Shown here one piece after another: positions 1 through 7,091 of a stretch of 13,990 nucleotides of DNA (position 1 is its first letter; every line of letters starts with the position of its first letter). The notes below the pieces were generated by a model. That model was not told the DNA's origin and searched no databases. It saw only the letters and a list, made by a program, of their open reading frames with translations. The position numbers were made by a program, and so were the translations under genes. Origin of the DNA: JBFXAF01 sp050178915 (GTDB taxonomy: Bacteria > Pseudomonadota > Alphaproteobacteria > Rhizobiales > Rhizobiaceae); contig JBFXFO010000105.1 of NCBI GenBank assembly GCA_050178915.1, positions 1-13,990 of the forward strand. Reading direction: 5' to 3'.

Positions 1-567
1 GTCGCCGGCCTTGAGCGCCTCGACGGTGGCCGCGAAGGTCTCCATCAGCTTGATGCGCGGGTTCGATTCTTTGCCGTCGAGCACGTTGTAGACGGCGACG
101 TAGAACGGCGAGGTTCCCGCCTGCGCGCCGACCAGCAGCTTCTCGTCGGCGGCAAAGCTCTTGGCGTCGGTGAAGCGGCTCTCGTCGCCGCGCACCAGCA
201 TGAAGATTTCCGACTTCATGTAGGGGTCGGAGAAGTCGACCTTCTCCTTGCGGTCGTCCTTGATGGTGATGCCGGTCATGCCCATGTCGTACTGCTTGTC
301 CGACACGGCCTGGATCATCGCGTCCCACGAGGTGTTCTGGTACTCGACCTTGAAGTTCAGCCGCTTCGCCAGTTCGGCCACCGCGTCATATTCCCAGCCG
401 ACGGCCTGGCCGGTCTTTGCGTCCATGAACTGCAGCGGGAAATAGGCGTTCTCGGTGACGACCACGACGGTCTTGCCGCCGAGATCGGGCAGGGTTTCGG
501 CCTGCGCGGCGAACGGCAGGCTGATCGCGGCCAGAAGGCCGAACAGAAACGGCTTGAAACGGGACAT
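1..567 (-). CDS. Amino-acid-type ABC transporter periplasmic binding protein (3' end outside window)
   Basis: The frame reads from ATG 567 to the window edge without a stop, giving the first 189 residues. Residues 1-23 form a signal peptide (basic start, hydrophobic core, Ala-Gln-Ala then Glu24 as likely cleavage site), so the product should be periplasmic. The following sequence matches the bacterial extracellular solute-binding family 3 fold: a VVVVTENAYFPLQF strand, then GWEYDAVAELAKRL, then the DMGMTGITIKDDRKEKVDFSDPY stretch around residues 90-115 that marks the ligand cleft of polar amino-acid binding proteins. An AGGAG ribosome site (574-578) lies 6 bases before the start. The permease and ATPase partners, if adjacent, would lie beyond the left edge. 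The ligand cannot be assigned from this fragment. The family call is secure; the substrate is not. Confidence 0.9.
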   Translation of the reverse strand, partial: MSRFKPFLFGLLAAISLPFAAQAETLPDLGGKTVVVVTENAYFPLQFMDAKTGQAVGWEYDAVAELAKRLNFKVEYQNTSWDAMIQAVSDKQYDMGMTGITIKDDRKEKVDFSDPYMKSEIFMLVRGDESRFTDAKSFAADEKLLVGAQAGTSPFYVAVYNVLDGKESNPRIKLMETFAATVEALKAGD

Positions 568-741
568 GGCTTGCTCCTGAGAAAGCGTTGCCGGCAAAGC
601 CGGAAAGCTTGGGCGACTTTACCGTGCGCTCATACACTTGCAAGCATGGCCGTTGCGCCGGCTGCATCCGGCCCGGAACTTGATTTCGCCAGATCCGCCG
701 GTTCTGGTAGCGGCATGGCTCCAGCTCGGCAGGGCGGCATC

Positions 742-3552
742 ATGAACTGGACGAAGGTCTGCGCCGGGCGTGCGGCGGCCGCCGCGATCATCGTGCTTGC
801 CGCTCTCACGGCAGGCCCGTCTCGCGCCCAGCAGTCGGAGCCGGTGCCCGCGCAAGCGGCAGAACTGTCGCCGGCCGAGACCGTTTTCGAGACGCGCATA
901 CGCGCTGCCTACCGGCTGATGACGCAGCAGGACGGCTTTGACGAAGGCTACCGCCAGCTGCGCAGCGCGCTGACCGACCTCGCCCGCACCGACCTCTTCG
1001 CCTACACCGTGAAGAAATACACCGAGGGCGGCACGATCTTCCATCAGAACGGCTTCATCCAGGAGGCCGACGAGATCTTCACCGAGGGTGAGCAGATCCG
1101 CGCGATGCAGCAGGATGTGAAGGAGCGGGCCGACTTCTTCCTCGCCTTCGCCGAGTTCAAGGTCTACGCCCGCGACTTCGCCCGCATCGTGCCGCTCTAC
1201 ACCACCGCCGCGCGCTATTATGCCGAGTATTACGGCAACGAGTCGCGCGAGGTCCTGAACGCCACCGACCTGCTTGCCGGCGCCATCGGCAATGCCGGCC
1301 AGCTTGGCACCGCCGCCAACCTGCAGCAGGGCAACTACGACATCGCGCTGAAGAATCTCGGGCCGGACGACCCGCTGACATGGCGCCTGGCCAACAACCT
1401 CGCCGATACGTTTCGCGGGCTCGGCGCTCCGACGCGCGCGCTGCAGCTAGACCTGATGCTGCTGCAGAAGCGCACGGCGCAATATGGCCGCGATCATTTC
1501 AATGTGCTCGTCAGCGCCAACAACACCGCTCAGGACTACCTCGACCTCGGCGACCACGCCGGCGCCATGCGCAATTTCGAGCTGAACCGCCAGATCGCCG
1601 CCGCGCTGCACCAGCAGGACCCGGGCTGGGAGGTGCAGGCAAACACCTGGCTGCAATACACGCAGCTCTTCTTCGGCAAGGCCGGGTTCGATGCGGCCAC
1701 CGTCGCCGAGCTGGACGGAGTGATCGCCAACCCCGGCTATCCGGCGCTGCTCAACTACCGGATCGCTCGGCTGCTCGCAGCGCATTTCGCTGAGACCGGC
1801 GAGGCTGCGCGCAGCATGAAGTATCTGGAGAAGGCGCTCGCCATCGCCAATGGCGCGATGAGCCCCTTCCATCCCATGACCTTCGAGACGCGCCGCGAGA
1901 TCGCCAACGCCCAGGCCTCCGCTGAGCCGGCCAGGGCAGCTGCGGAATACGCAAAGCTCGAAAGCCAGATGCTGCTGTGGCTCTCCGAGCAGGTGATGTT
2001 CACCGGCAGCCGCGTCGTCGGCGAGGCGACGCGCGCGCTCGCCGACGACATGCTCTACGACTACGCGCGGCTCGCCGAGAAGAACCCGCAGATGGTGCCG
2101 GCCTTCGCCGATGCCGCGCGGCGCTGGCCGACGCTGGCGCACAAGAGCCGCGAGAATTTGCGCAAGCTGATGCGCCTCGTCGATCCCGATGATGATGAGA
2201 CGATGGCGATCCTGCGCCAGGCGCTGCATGTCTCGCGCGCCATGCAGGAGCTTTACGCCTCAGGCAGCGAGCCGGAGCTGGCGAACACGCTGCTTTCGCA
2301 GGCGCAGTCCTTCGACAAGCCACTCAACGAGCGCCTCGCCGCCCGCTATCCGGAGATCAGGCAGGAGACGCTCGACCGGCCGCTGCCGCCGCCCCGCGAC
2401 CTGCTTGGCGAGGATCAGGCGCAGGTGGCGTATTTCATCACCCGCAAGTGGAAGCCTGACCGCGAAAGCGAACAGCCCTTCGCGGACGTGCGGCTCTACG
2501 CGATCGTCTCGCGCGGCGGCCGCGACCCGACGATCCACTATCTCGGCGACCCGCGCGCCATCACCGCACAGCAGCCGACCATGCAGATGGCGATGCTGCG
2601 CTCGACCCGCCCGGCCGAACGTGGCGCGGTGCCGATCAGCGAACTCGATCCGGTCTTCTCAGACCTTTACGGCAGCCTGTTCGCGCCGCTGGAGGCCGAC
2701 CTGGCCGGCGTCGGCACCGTCTTCATCGTCCCGGACGGCCAGCTTTTCGCCGTACCCTTCTCGCTCCTGAAGGACGGCCAGGACCGCCTGCTGGAGGAGC
2801 GCTTCACGCTGCGGCTGATGACCTCGCCGGATTCGCTCTACGGCATCGTCACCGCCGACGAGACGCTGCCCCGCAATGGCCGCGCCACGCTGGCCGGCGG
2901 CATCGACTACAGCAATGGCGTCGAGCGCGGAGCCGACCCGCTTCCCGGCACGCTGCAGGAGGTGGAATCGATCGCCACGCTGCTGCGCAGCGACGCCTTC
3001 ACAGTCGACACGCTGACCGGCGGCGCTGTGAGCGAAACGGCGCTGAAGCAGGACATGGAGGCGGCGTCCATCGCCCACCTCGCTACCCACGGCGCCTATG
3101 CCAGCGCCAGGAATGGCGGCGCCGCCAATGTCGACACGCTGTGGCAGAGCGAGGTCATCCTGTCGAAGTCCGGCGACCGCCGCGCCATGGCGCGCGACGA
3201 CAAGGACGGCCGCCTCTACGCCTTTGAGGTGATGATGTGGGATCTGTCGAGGCTCGACCTGCTGGTGCTGTCGGCCTGCGACACCGGGCGCGGCGAGGAG
3301 ACGTTTGTCGGCGGCCTGCGCGGACTGCCCACCGCGATCAGCATCGCCGGCGCGCGCCGCTCGCTGTTGACGCTCTGGCCGGTGGCCGACGAGGGCACGG
3401 CGCATTTCATGGCGCGCTTCTACGAGCACCTCGTCGCCGGCATGACCTATTCCGGCGCCCTTCGCCAGACCCGCCGTGACGCCATTGACGGCAAGGTTTC
3501 CGGCGCATCCAGCCCGCTGGTCTGGGCGGCCTTCGTGATGTTCGAAAACTGA
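742..3552 (+). CDS. Exported TPR-CHAT domain protein, putative cysteine peptidase
   Basis: A 936-residue product. I chose ATG 742 because it is followed by a clear signal peptide (residues 1-29, cleavage after Ser-Arg-Ala); the same frame is open back to 571, but that extension is non-native-looking and runs into the divergent gene's ribosome site. Residues about 40-600 are helical, TPR-like repeats. Residues about 640-936 are a CHAT domain: VPDGQLFAVPFSLL, LPGTLQEVESIATLL, then HLATHGAY with His783 and LLVLSACDTGRGE with Cys846, the expected caspase-like His/Cys pair, ending in the SSPLVWAAFVMF motif. CHAT domains belong to the caspase/separase clan, and TPRs usually present or sense a partner. 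Location in the periplasm is inferred from the signal peptide. Substrate and trigger are unknown. It is convergent with the RtcB gene and does not sit with CRISPR or gasdermin genes here. Confidence 0.88.
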   Translation: MNWTKVCAGRAAAAAIIVLAALTAGPSRAQQSEPVPAQAAELSPAETVFETRIRAAYRLMTQQDGFDEGYRQLRSALTDLARTDLFAYTVKKYTEGGTIFHQNGFIQEADEIFTEGEQIRAMQQDVKERADFFLAFAEFKVYARDFARIVPLYTTAARYYAEYYGNESREVLNATDLLAGAIGNAGQLGTAANLQQGNYDIALKNLGPDDPLTWRLANNLADTFRGLGAPTRALQLDLMLLQKRTAQYGRDHFNVLVSANNTAQDYLDLGDHAGAMRNFELNRQIAAALHQQDPGWEVQANTWLQYTQLFFGKAGFDAATVAELDGVIANPGYPALLNYRIARLLAAHFAETGEAARSMKYLEKALAIANGAMSPFHPMTFETRREIANAQASAEPARAAAEYAKLESQMLLWLSEQVMFTGSRVVGEATRALADDMLYDYARLAEKNPQMVPAFADAARRWPTLAHKSRENLRKLMRLVDPDDDETMAILRQALHVSRAMQELYASGSEPELANTLLSQAQSFDKPLNERLAARYPEIRQETLDRPLPPPRDLLGEDQAQVAYFITRKWKPDRESEQPFADVRLYAIVSRGGRDPTIHYLGDPRAITAQQPTMQMAMLRSTRPAERGAVPISELDPVFSDLYGSLFAPLEADLAGVGTVFIVPDGQLFAVPFSLLKDGQDRLLEERFTLRLMTSPDSLYGIVTADETLPRNGRATLAGGIDYSNGVERGADPLPGTLQEVESIATLLRSDAFTVDTLTGGAVSETALKQDMEAASIAHLATHGAYASARNGGAANVDTLWQSEVILSKSGDRRAMARDDKDGRLYAFEVMMWDLSRLDLLVLSACDTGRGEETFVGGLRGLPTAISIAGARRSLLTLWPVADEGTAHFMARFYEHLVAGMTYSGALRQTRRDAIDGKVSGASSPLVWAAFVMFEN

Positions 3553-3558
3553 CGCGGA

Positions 3559-3590
3559 GGCGCCGCCCTGCTGGGGCGACGCCTTCTTTT
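3559..3590 (+). terminator. Hairpin terminator after TPR-CHAT gene
   Basis: Arms 3559-3568 and 3574-3583 pair as 4 bp, one C/A mismatch, then 5 bp, with a 5-base loop, followed by TTCTTTT (3584-3590). It starts 6 bases after the TPR-CHAT stop codon. The T run touches the stop codon of the convergent RtcB gene. Confidence 0.7.
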
Positions 3591-4960
3591 CAGGCCCGCG
3601 GCTTGTTGCGCCACGGAGCGTTGCGCTCCCAGTCGCCGGCCATGATCGAGCCGTAGGGCACAACCTCGTCGACGATCTCGGCAAGGCCGAAGCGGCCGAT
3701 CTGCCGCCGCACCGACGTGGCATCCTTGTAGGCCGACGGCAGCTCCGACACGTCGATCTCGCCGCTGTAGAAGCGCACGTCGAGACGCGCCGTCTCCGCC
3801 GCGAACACCTCGCCTTCGCTGCGCCCGCCGAGCCGCCGCTTGTGCGCCGTCCGCGACACGTTGCGGCCGGCGCCATGCGGCGAGAAGCCGAGCGAGTGCG
3901 GAGCGTTGCTTCCGCGCACGATCAGGATCGGCTCCGCCATGTTGAGCGGAATGATCGTCAGATCGGTCGCGTCCTCCGCCCAGCCCGCGAAGGCCGGCGT
4001 GGCGCCCTTGGCGTGGTAGAACAGCCCGTCCGCCCGCCGGAAGACGAAGTTGTGCTCGTTCCAGTAGCGGTCGCGCAGCACCAGGCCGCCGTGGTTCGCG
4101 GCACGGTCATGGATCGCGAAGTGGCTGGCCCTGGTCCAGCCGCGCACGATCTGCAGCGCCTCCCAGTAGGCCTCGCCATCCGGCGTCTCCGCCGGAATCC
4201 AGGCATTGGCAGGCCGCGTCTCCGGCGACAGCGCCAGACGGAAACGCTCTGCCACGTCCATCCCGGCCTTGTAGAGCCGGGCGCCGAGGCCGCGCGAACC
4301 GTGATGCGTCACCAGCACCGTCTCGCCGCTCGACGACAGCCGCCCGACAGAGGCGAAGTGGTTGCCGTCGCCCTGCGTAGCGAAATGCTGCCGCGCCACG
4401 CCCTGCAGCTTGCGCAGGAAGCGGTTGCCGGCGATCGCCGCCGCCATGTCGGTCGGCAGCGTCGCGTCCCGCTCGCCCACGACCGGGCCGAAATGCGTGA
4501 CCCCATGCACCGCGTCGAGCACCGCGGCGGGATCGGTGAAGCCGAAGTTCGACAGCGCCATCGAGCAGCAGATGTCGGCCGAGTGCATGCCGGGATGGAT
4601 CGCTTCCGACACGGCGATGCCGCCGACCGGGATCGTCCCCGGCCCGCCGGAAGGGCAGGCGTCCGGCATCACCGACCCGGCCTTCACCACCGGCGTGCGC
4701 AAGAGCTCGCGCATCGTCGCCGTCACCAACGCGATGTTGGCGCTGTCCTCATCGCTCTCGGCCTCGATGTTGGCGTGCAGCGGCTTGCCGTCCACCGCGT
4801 GGAGCGGCAGTACCGGAGGCGGCGCGCAACCGCGTGCAGTGGCAAGCGCCTGCTCCATGCTGCCGCCTGCCGCCAGCACCTGATTGGCCTGCGCGAGCGC
4901 TTCGTTGAACCAGCGGCCGGGCTGCAGCCCGGCAGCGACCAGATCCTTCCCGGAAATCAT
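3590..4960 (-). CDS. RtcB-family RNA-splicing ligase (divergent subgroup)
   Basis: A 456-residue cytoplasmic protein. Start ATG 4960 is preferred over an upstream in-frame TTG at 4993 because AAGGA lies 8 bases before it and the TTG falls within the rplS terminator. RtcB joins 2',3'-cyclic-phosphate (or 3'-phosphate) RNA ends to 5'-OH ends using GTP and manganese. The expected metal ligands are visible: Asp129 and Cys132 (SADICCSM in place of VDIGCGM), His201 (GDGNHFASV), His219 (THHGSRGLG) and His303 (NEHNFVF). The guanylated histidine would be His362 in SPHGAGRNVSRTAHKR. SAYKDATSV matches the C-terminal conserved block. Oddities: the usual PDVH-type motif reads PDACPSGGPGT, and the final Lys-Gly is replaced by Met-Ala-Gly with a further 14-residue tail. 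No archease or RtcA-type partner is seen. Family is certain; the exact substrate is open. Confidence 0.9.
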   Translation of the reverse strand: MISGKDLVAAGLQPGRWFNEALAQANQVLAAGGSMEQALATARGCAPPPVLPLHAVDGKPLHANIEAESDEDSANIALVTATMRELLRTPVVKAGSVMPDACPSGGPGTIPVGGIAVSEAIHPGMHSADICCSMALSNFGFTDPAAVLDAVHGVTHFGPVVGERDATLPTDMAAAIAGNRFLRKLQGVARQHFATQGDGNHFASVGRLSSSGETVLVTHHGSRGLGARLYKAGMDVAERFRLALSPETRPANAWIPAETPDGEAYWEALQIVRGWTRASHFAIHDRAANHGGLVLRDRYWNEHNFVFRRADGLFYHAKGATPAFAGWAEDATDLTIIPLNMAEPILIVRGSNAPHSLGFSPHGAGRNVSRTAHKRRLGGRSEGEVFAAETARLDVRFYSGEIDVSELPSAYKDATSVRRQIGRFGLAEIVDEVVPYGSIMAGDWERNAPWRNKPRA

Positions 4961-4997
4961 GGCGCGGATCCTTTCGATCGACAGGCCGCGCAACGAA

Positions 4998-5027
4998 AAC
5001 GGGCGCGGCAGTGATGCCGCGCCCGTT
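4998..5027 (-). terminator. Rho-independent terminator of rplS
   Basis: A perfect 13-bp stem (4998-5010 with 5015-5027) closes a 4-base loop. On the minus strand it is followed by TTCGTTG immediately after the TT of the stem, giving a short T-rich tail. It lies 48 bases after the rplS stop and 38 bases before the RtcB start, so it should separate the two genes' transcripts. Confidence 0.82.
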
Positions 5028-5074
5028 CGAAACAGATGTAGGAGCGGCTCTTGGCCGCCCCTGCAGGCGACCGC

Positions 5075-5575
5075 TTATGCGTTGTTTGCCTTCGCTGCGT
5101 CCTCGGCGGCCTTCTCGACGGCCAGCTGCTGCGCGGCGGCGACCTTCTCGGCCTCCAGCCTGGCCCTCTCGGCGAGCATCGCGTCGCGCTCGGACTCGTT
5201 CAGCTTCTTGGCGCGTGCGCCGGTGTTCTCGACGATGCGGGCCGACTTGCCGCGACGGTCGCGCAGGTAATAGAGCTTGGCGCGACGCACCTTGCCGCGG
5301 CGGACGATCTCGACGCCCTCGACCAGCGGCGAATAGACCGGGAACACACGCTCCACGCCTTCGCCGTAGGAAATCTTGCGGACGGTGAAGCTCTCCTGGA
5401 AGCCGGAGCCCGAACGGGCGATGACGACGCCCTCGTAGGCCTGCACGCGGGTGCGCGTTCCTTCGGTGACGCGCACGTTGACGCGCACCGTGTCGCCCGG
5501 CGAAAAGTCAGGGAGCTTGCGCTTGGCTTCGATCTTGGCGGCCTGTTCGGCCTCGATCTGACGGATCAGGTCCAT
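5075..5575 (-). CDS. rplS: 50S ribosomal protein L19
   Basis: A 166-residue protein beginning MDLIRQIEAEQ, with the L19 core through about residue 115: PDFSPGDTVRVNVRV, QAYEGVVIARSG, ESFTVRKISYGEGVERVFP, and KVRRAKLYYLRDRRGKSARI. L19 sits at the interface of the 30S and 50S subunits. The remaining 45 or so residues are a charged Ala/Glu/Lys-rich tail; such extensions are usual in rhizobial L19 and make it longer than the roughly 115-residue E. coli protein. The start is supported by GAAGGA about 7 bases upstream. In many proteobacteria the gene follows trmD directly; here a cupin gene and an opposite-strand permease lie between trmD and rplS, so it must have its own promoter in 5576-5809 or be read through from far upstream. 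Confidence 0.97.
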   Translation of the reverse strand: MDLIRQIEAEQAAKIEAKRKLPDFSPGDTVRVNVRVTEGTRTRVQAYEGVVIARSGSGFQESFTVRKISYGEGVERVFPVYSPLVEGVEIVRRGKVRRAKLYYLRDRRGKSARIVENTGARAKKLNESERDAMLAERARLEAEKVAAAQQLAVEKAAEDAAKANNA

Positions 5576-5622
5576 CGTCTTATCCTTCGTTCTTGCGACA
5601 GCCAGAGCGCCCTTCGCTCGAT

Positions 5623-5640
5623 CCGCGATCGTGATCGCGG
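5623..5640 (-). promoter_or_regulatory. Palindrome in rplS leader
   Basis: CCGCGATC and GATCGCGG flank a GT, an 8-bp perfect dyad 48 bases before the rplS start. In the transcript it could fold as a 7-bp hairpin with a 4-base loop; as DNA it could be an operator. L19 leaders that bind their own protein are known in other bacteria, but I cannot show that this is one. I found no convincing -35/-10 pair in 5576-5809. Confidence 0.3.
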
Positions 5641-5778
5641 TATCTATGCCGAAACCCGCTGAAAGCGGCGCGGCAGGGGCGTATTCACCGTACTTGGTTA
5701 GGTGGCTCCGGCGATCAGGACCGCCCGAGTGCGCGCGCTATTACACGCTCGCAGGCGGTTTGTCACCACGTCGGGGCG

Positions 5779-5804
5779 AAAATCCGTGCGGCGCGGTCGC
5801 AGGA
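5779..5804 (-). terminator. Possible weak terminator after cupin gene
   Basis: On the minus strand a 4-bp plus 3-bp stem with one bulged C (arms within 5798-5804 and 5783-5790) is followed by TTTT (5782-5779). It starts 6 bases after the cupin stop codon. The stem is short, so this is tentative. Confidence 0.35.
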
Positions 5805-5809
5805 CGCTG

Positions 5810-6190
5810 TTACTGAACCGGCGTCGCCAGCGGCTTGCCGCGCTCGATGACATAGACGCCGAGCACCTTCGTCGGCGTCTCGCCGATCGCCCTGGCGTCG
5901 TGCGGCACGCCCGCCGGAATGGTGTAGGACTCGCCCGCCTTCATCGTGCGCTCCGGCTCTCCGTCGATCGCCAGCACCGTCTCGCCCTCCAGCACATAGC
6001 CGGTCTCGATGCCCGGATGCGTATGCCTGCCGGCCGACACCCCCGGCTGGATCTCGGCGATGCCGGTGACGGTCGTATACCCCTCCGGGAACTCGACCTT
6101 CTGCAGCGGCGTGCGCTTGATCCCGTCCTGCGCGATCGCGCCGGAGGCGAGCAGGACGAATGGCAATGCCGCGAAAAGCAGTCTGTTCAT
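5810..6190 (-). CDS. Exported cupin-domain protein
   Basis: A 126-residue protein. ATG 6190 is chosen over ATG 6196 because GGAG is 8 bases from the former and only 2 from the latter. Residues 1-20 are a signal peptide (MNRLLFAALPFVLLASGAIA, then Gln), so the product is probably periplasmic. The rest is a single small cupin barrel: motif 1 is GRHTHPGIETGYVLEG, supplying two His and a Glu as metal ligands, and motif 2 is GESYTIPAGVPHDARA, supplying the third His. The metal site therefore looks complete. Cupins of this size bind or modify small molecules, or store metal; no substrate can be named. The gene is divergent from the TauE/SafE-type permease (148 bases between starts), which may share a control region. 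Confidence 0.85.
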   Translation of the reverse strand: MNRLLFAALPFVLLASGAIAQDGIKRTPLQKVEFPEGYTTVTGIAEIQPGVSAGRHTHPGIETGYVLEGETVLAIDGEPERTMKAGESYTIPAGVPHDARAIGETPTKVLGVYVIERGKPLATPVQ

Positions 6191-6338
6191 GCACATCTCT
6201 CCCGGCGGTCCGAATGTGTGCGGCGCGCTGCAAGCAGATTAGCCCAACCGCCTGCGCCCGCAAGCGCCAGCCGGCTCGACAGCTTGCCGCCGCCGGCCGC
6301 CGCAACTAGACACGGGGGCGCCAACGAAAGCCGCCGCC

Positions 6339-7091
6339 ATGGATGTACTCGAGATCGTCCTGCTGTTCATCGCCGCCATCCTGACCGGCATGATCAATGC
6401 CGTGGCCGGCGGCGGCACCTTCCTCTCCTTCGGCGCGCTGACGCTGGCCGGCATCCCGCCGGTGGTGGCGAACGCCACCTCCTCGATCACCCAGTTCCCC
6501 GGCTATGTGACATCGACGCTCGCCTACTGGAACGACTTCAAGACCTTCTGGCGTGGTGCGCTCGGCCTGGTCGTGGCGTCCATCCTCGGCTCGCTGCTCG
6601 GCGCCTGGATCCTGCTGCAGCTCGACAACCCGTCCTTCCGCGACCTGGTGCCGTGGCTGCTCATCGCGGCGACCGTGCTGTTCGCCGCCGGCCCCTACCT
6701 CAAGCCGGCGCCGAGGCCCGGCCAGGAAGCCGCCGTCGGCGGCATCTTCGGCTATCTTCTGCAATTCATCACCGCCATCTATGGCGGCTTCTTCGGCGCC
6801 GGCATGGGCGTGATGATGCTGGCCACGCTCGGCCTGTCGCAGTCGGGCGACTACCACCGGCTGAACGCATTGAAGAACATGCTGGCAGTGGCCATCGCCG
6901 CCGTCGCCGTCGTGGTCTTCGTGTCGGGCGACGTGGTCGCCTGGCCGCAGGCGATCGTCATGATCCCGGGCGTGGCGATCGGCGGCTGGAGCGGCGTCTG
7001 GGTCGCCCGGCGCGTGCCGCAGCGATACATGCGCTGGACCGTCATTGCCGTCGGACTGTTCCTTGCCGGGTACTATTTCGTCCGGGGCTGA
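6339..7091 (+). CDS. TauE/SafE (TSUP) family membrane permease
   Basis: A 250-residue integral membrane protein with about seven or eight hydrophobic segments. It has the internal duplication typical of the sulfite exporter TauE/SafE (former DUF81) family: the first half begins with GMINAVAGGGTFLSF near residues 17-31, and the second half has AIYGGFFGAGMGVMML near 146-161. Both halves carry the Gly-rich helix and the following NATSS/NALKN-type polar segment. Members move small anions, often sulfite, sulfonates or organosulfur compounds; the substrate here is unknown. The ribosome site is weak (GAAAG about 10 bases before ATG). Its last 19 bases overlap the end of trmD on the opposite strand, leaving no room for a conventional terminator between them. 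Confidence 0.88.
   Translation: MDVLEIVLLFIAAILTGMINAVAGGGTFLSFGALTLAGIPPVVANATSSITQFPGYVTSTLAYWNDFKTFWRGALGLVVASILGSLLGAWILLQLDNPSFRDLVPWLLIAATVLFAAGPYLKPAPRPGQEAAVGGIFGYLLQFITAIYGGFFGAGMGVMMLATLGLSQSGDYHRLNALKNMLAVAIAAVAVVVFVSGDVVAWPQAIVMIPGVAIGGWSGVWVARRVPQRYMRWTVIAVGLFLAGYYFVRG

Noticed and set aside
590..604. GCCGGCAAAGCCGG hairpin between the first two genes
   Set aside because: Only a 5-bp stem with a 3-base loop in GC-rich DNA; common by chance.
571..741. N-terminal extension of the TPR-CHAT gene
   Set aside because: It would begin inside the divergent gene's ribosome site, has no such site itself, and would bury a good signal peptide.
2659..3876. 405-residue minus-strand open frame
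   Set aside because: It crosses the CHAT coding region and the RtcB 3' end in a shadow frame; its product is Arg/Ala/Gly-rich with no motif.
742..4960. CRISPR type III-E or gasdermin-type defence locus built round the CHAT protein
   Set aside because: No CRISPR repeats, Cas7-11-like gene or gasdermin gene are present, and the CHAT protein has an export signal.
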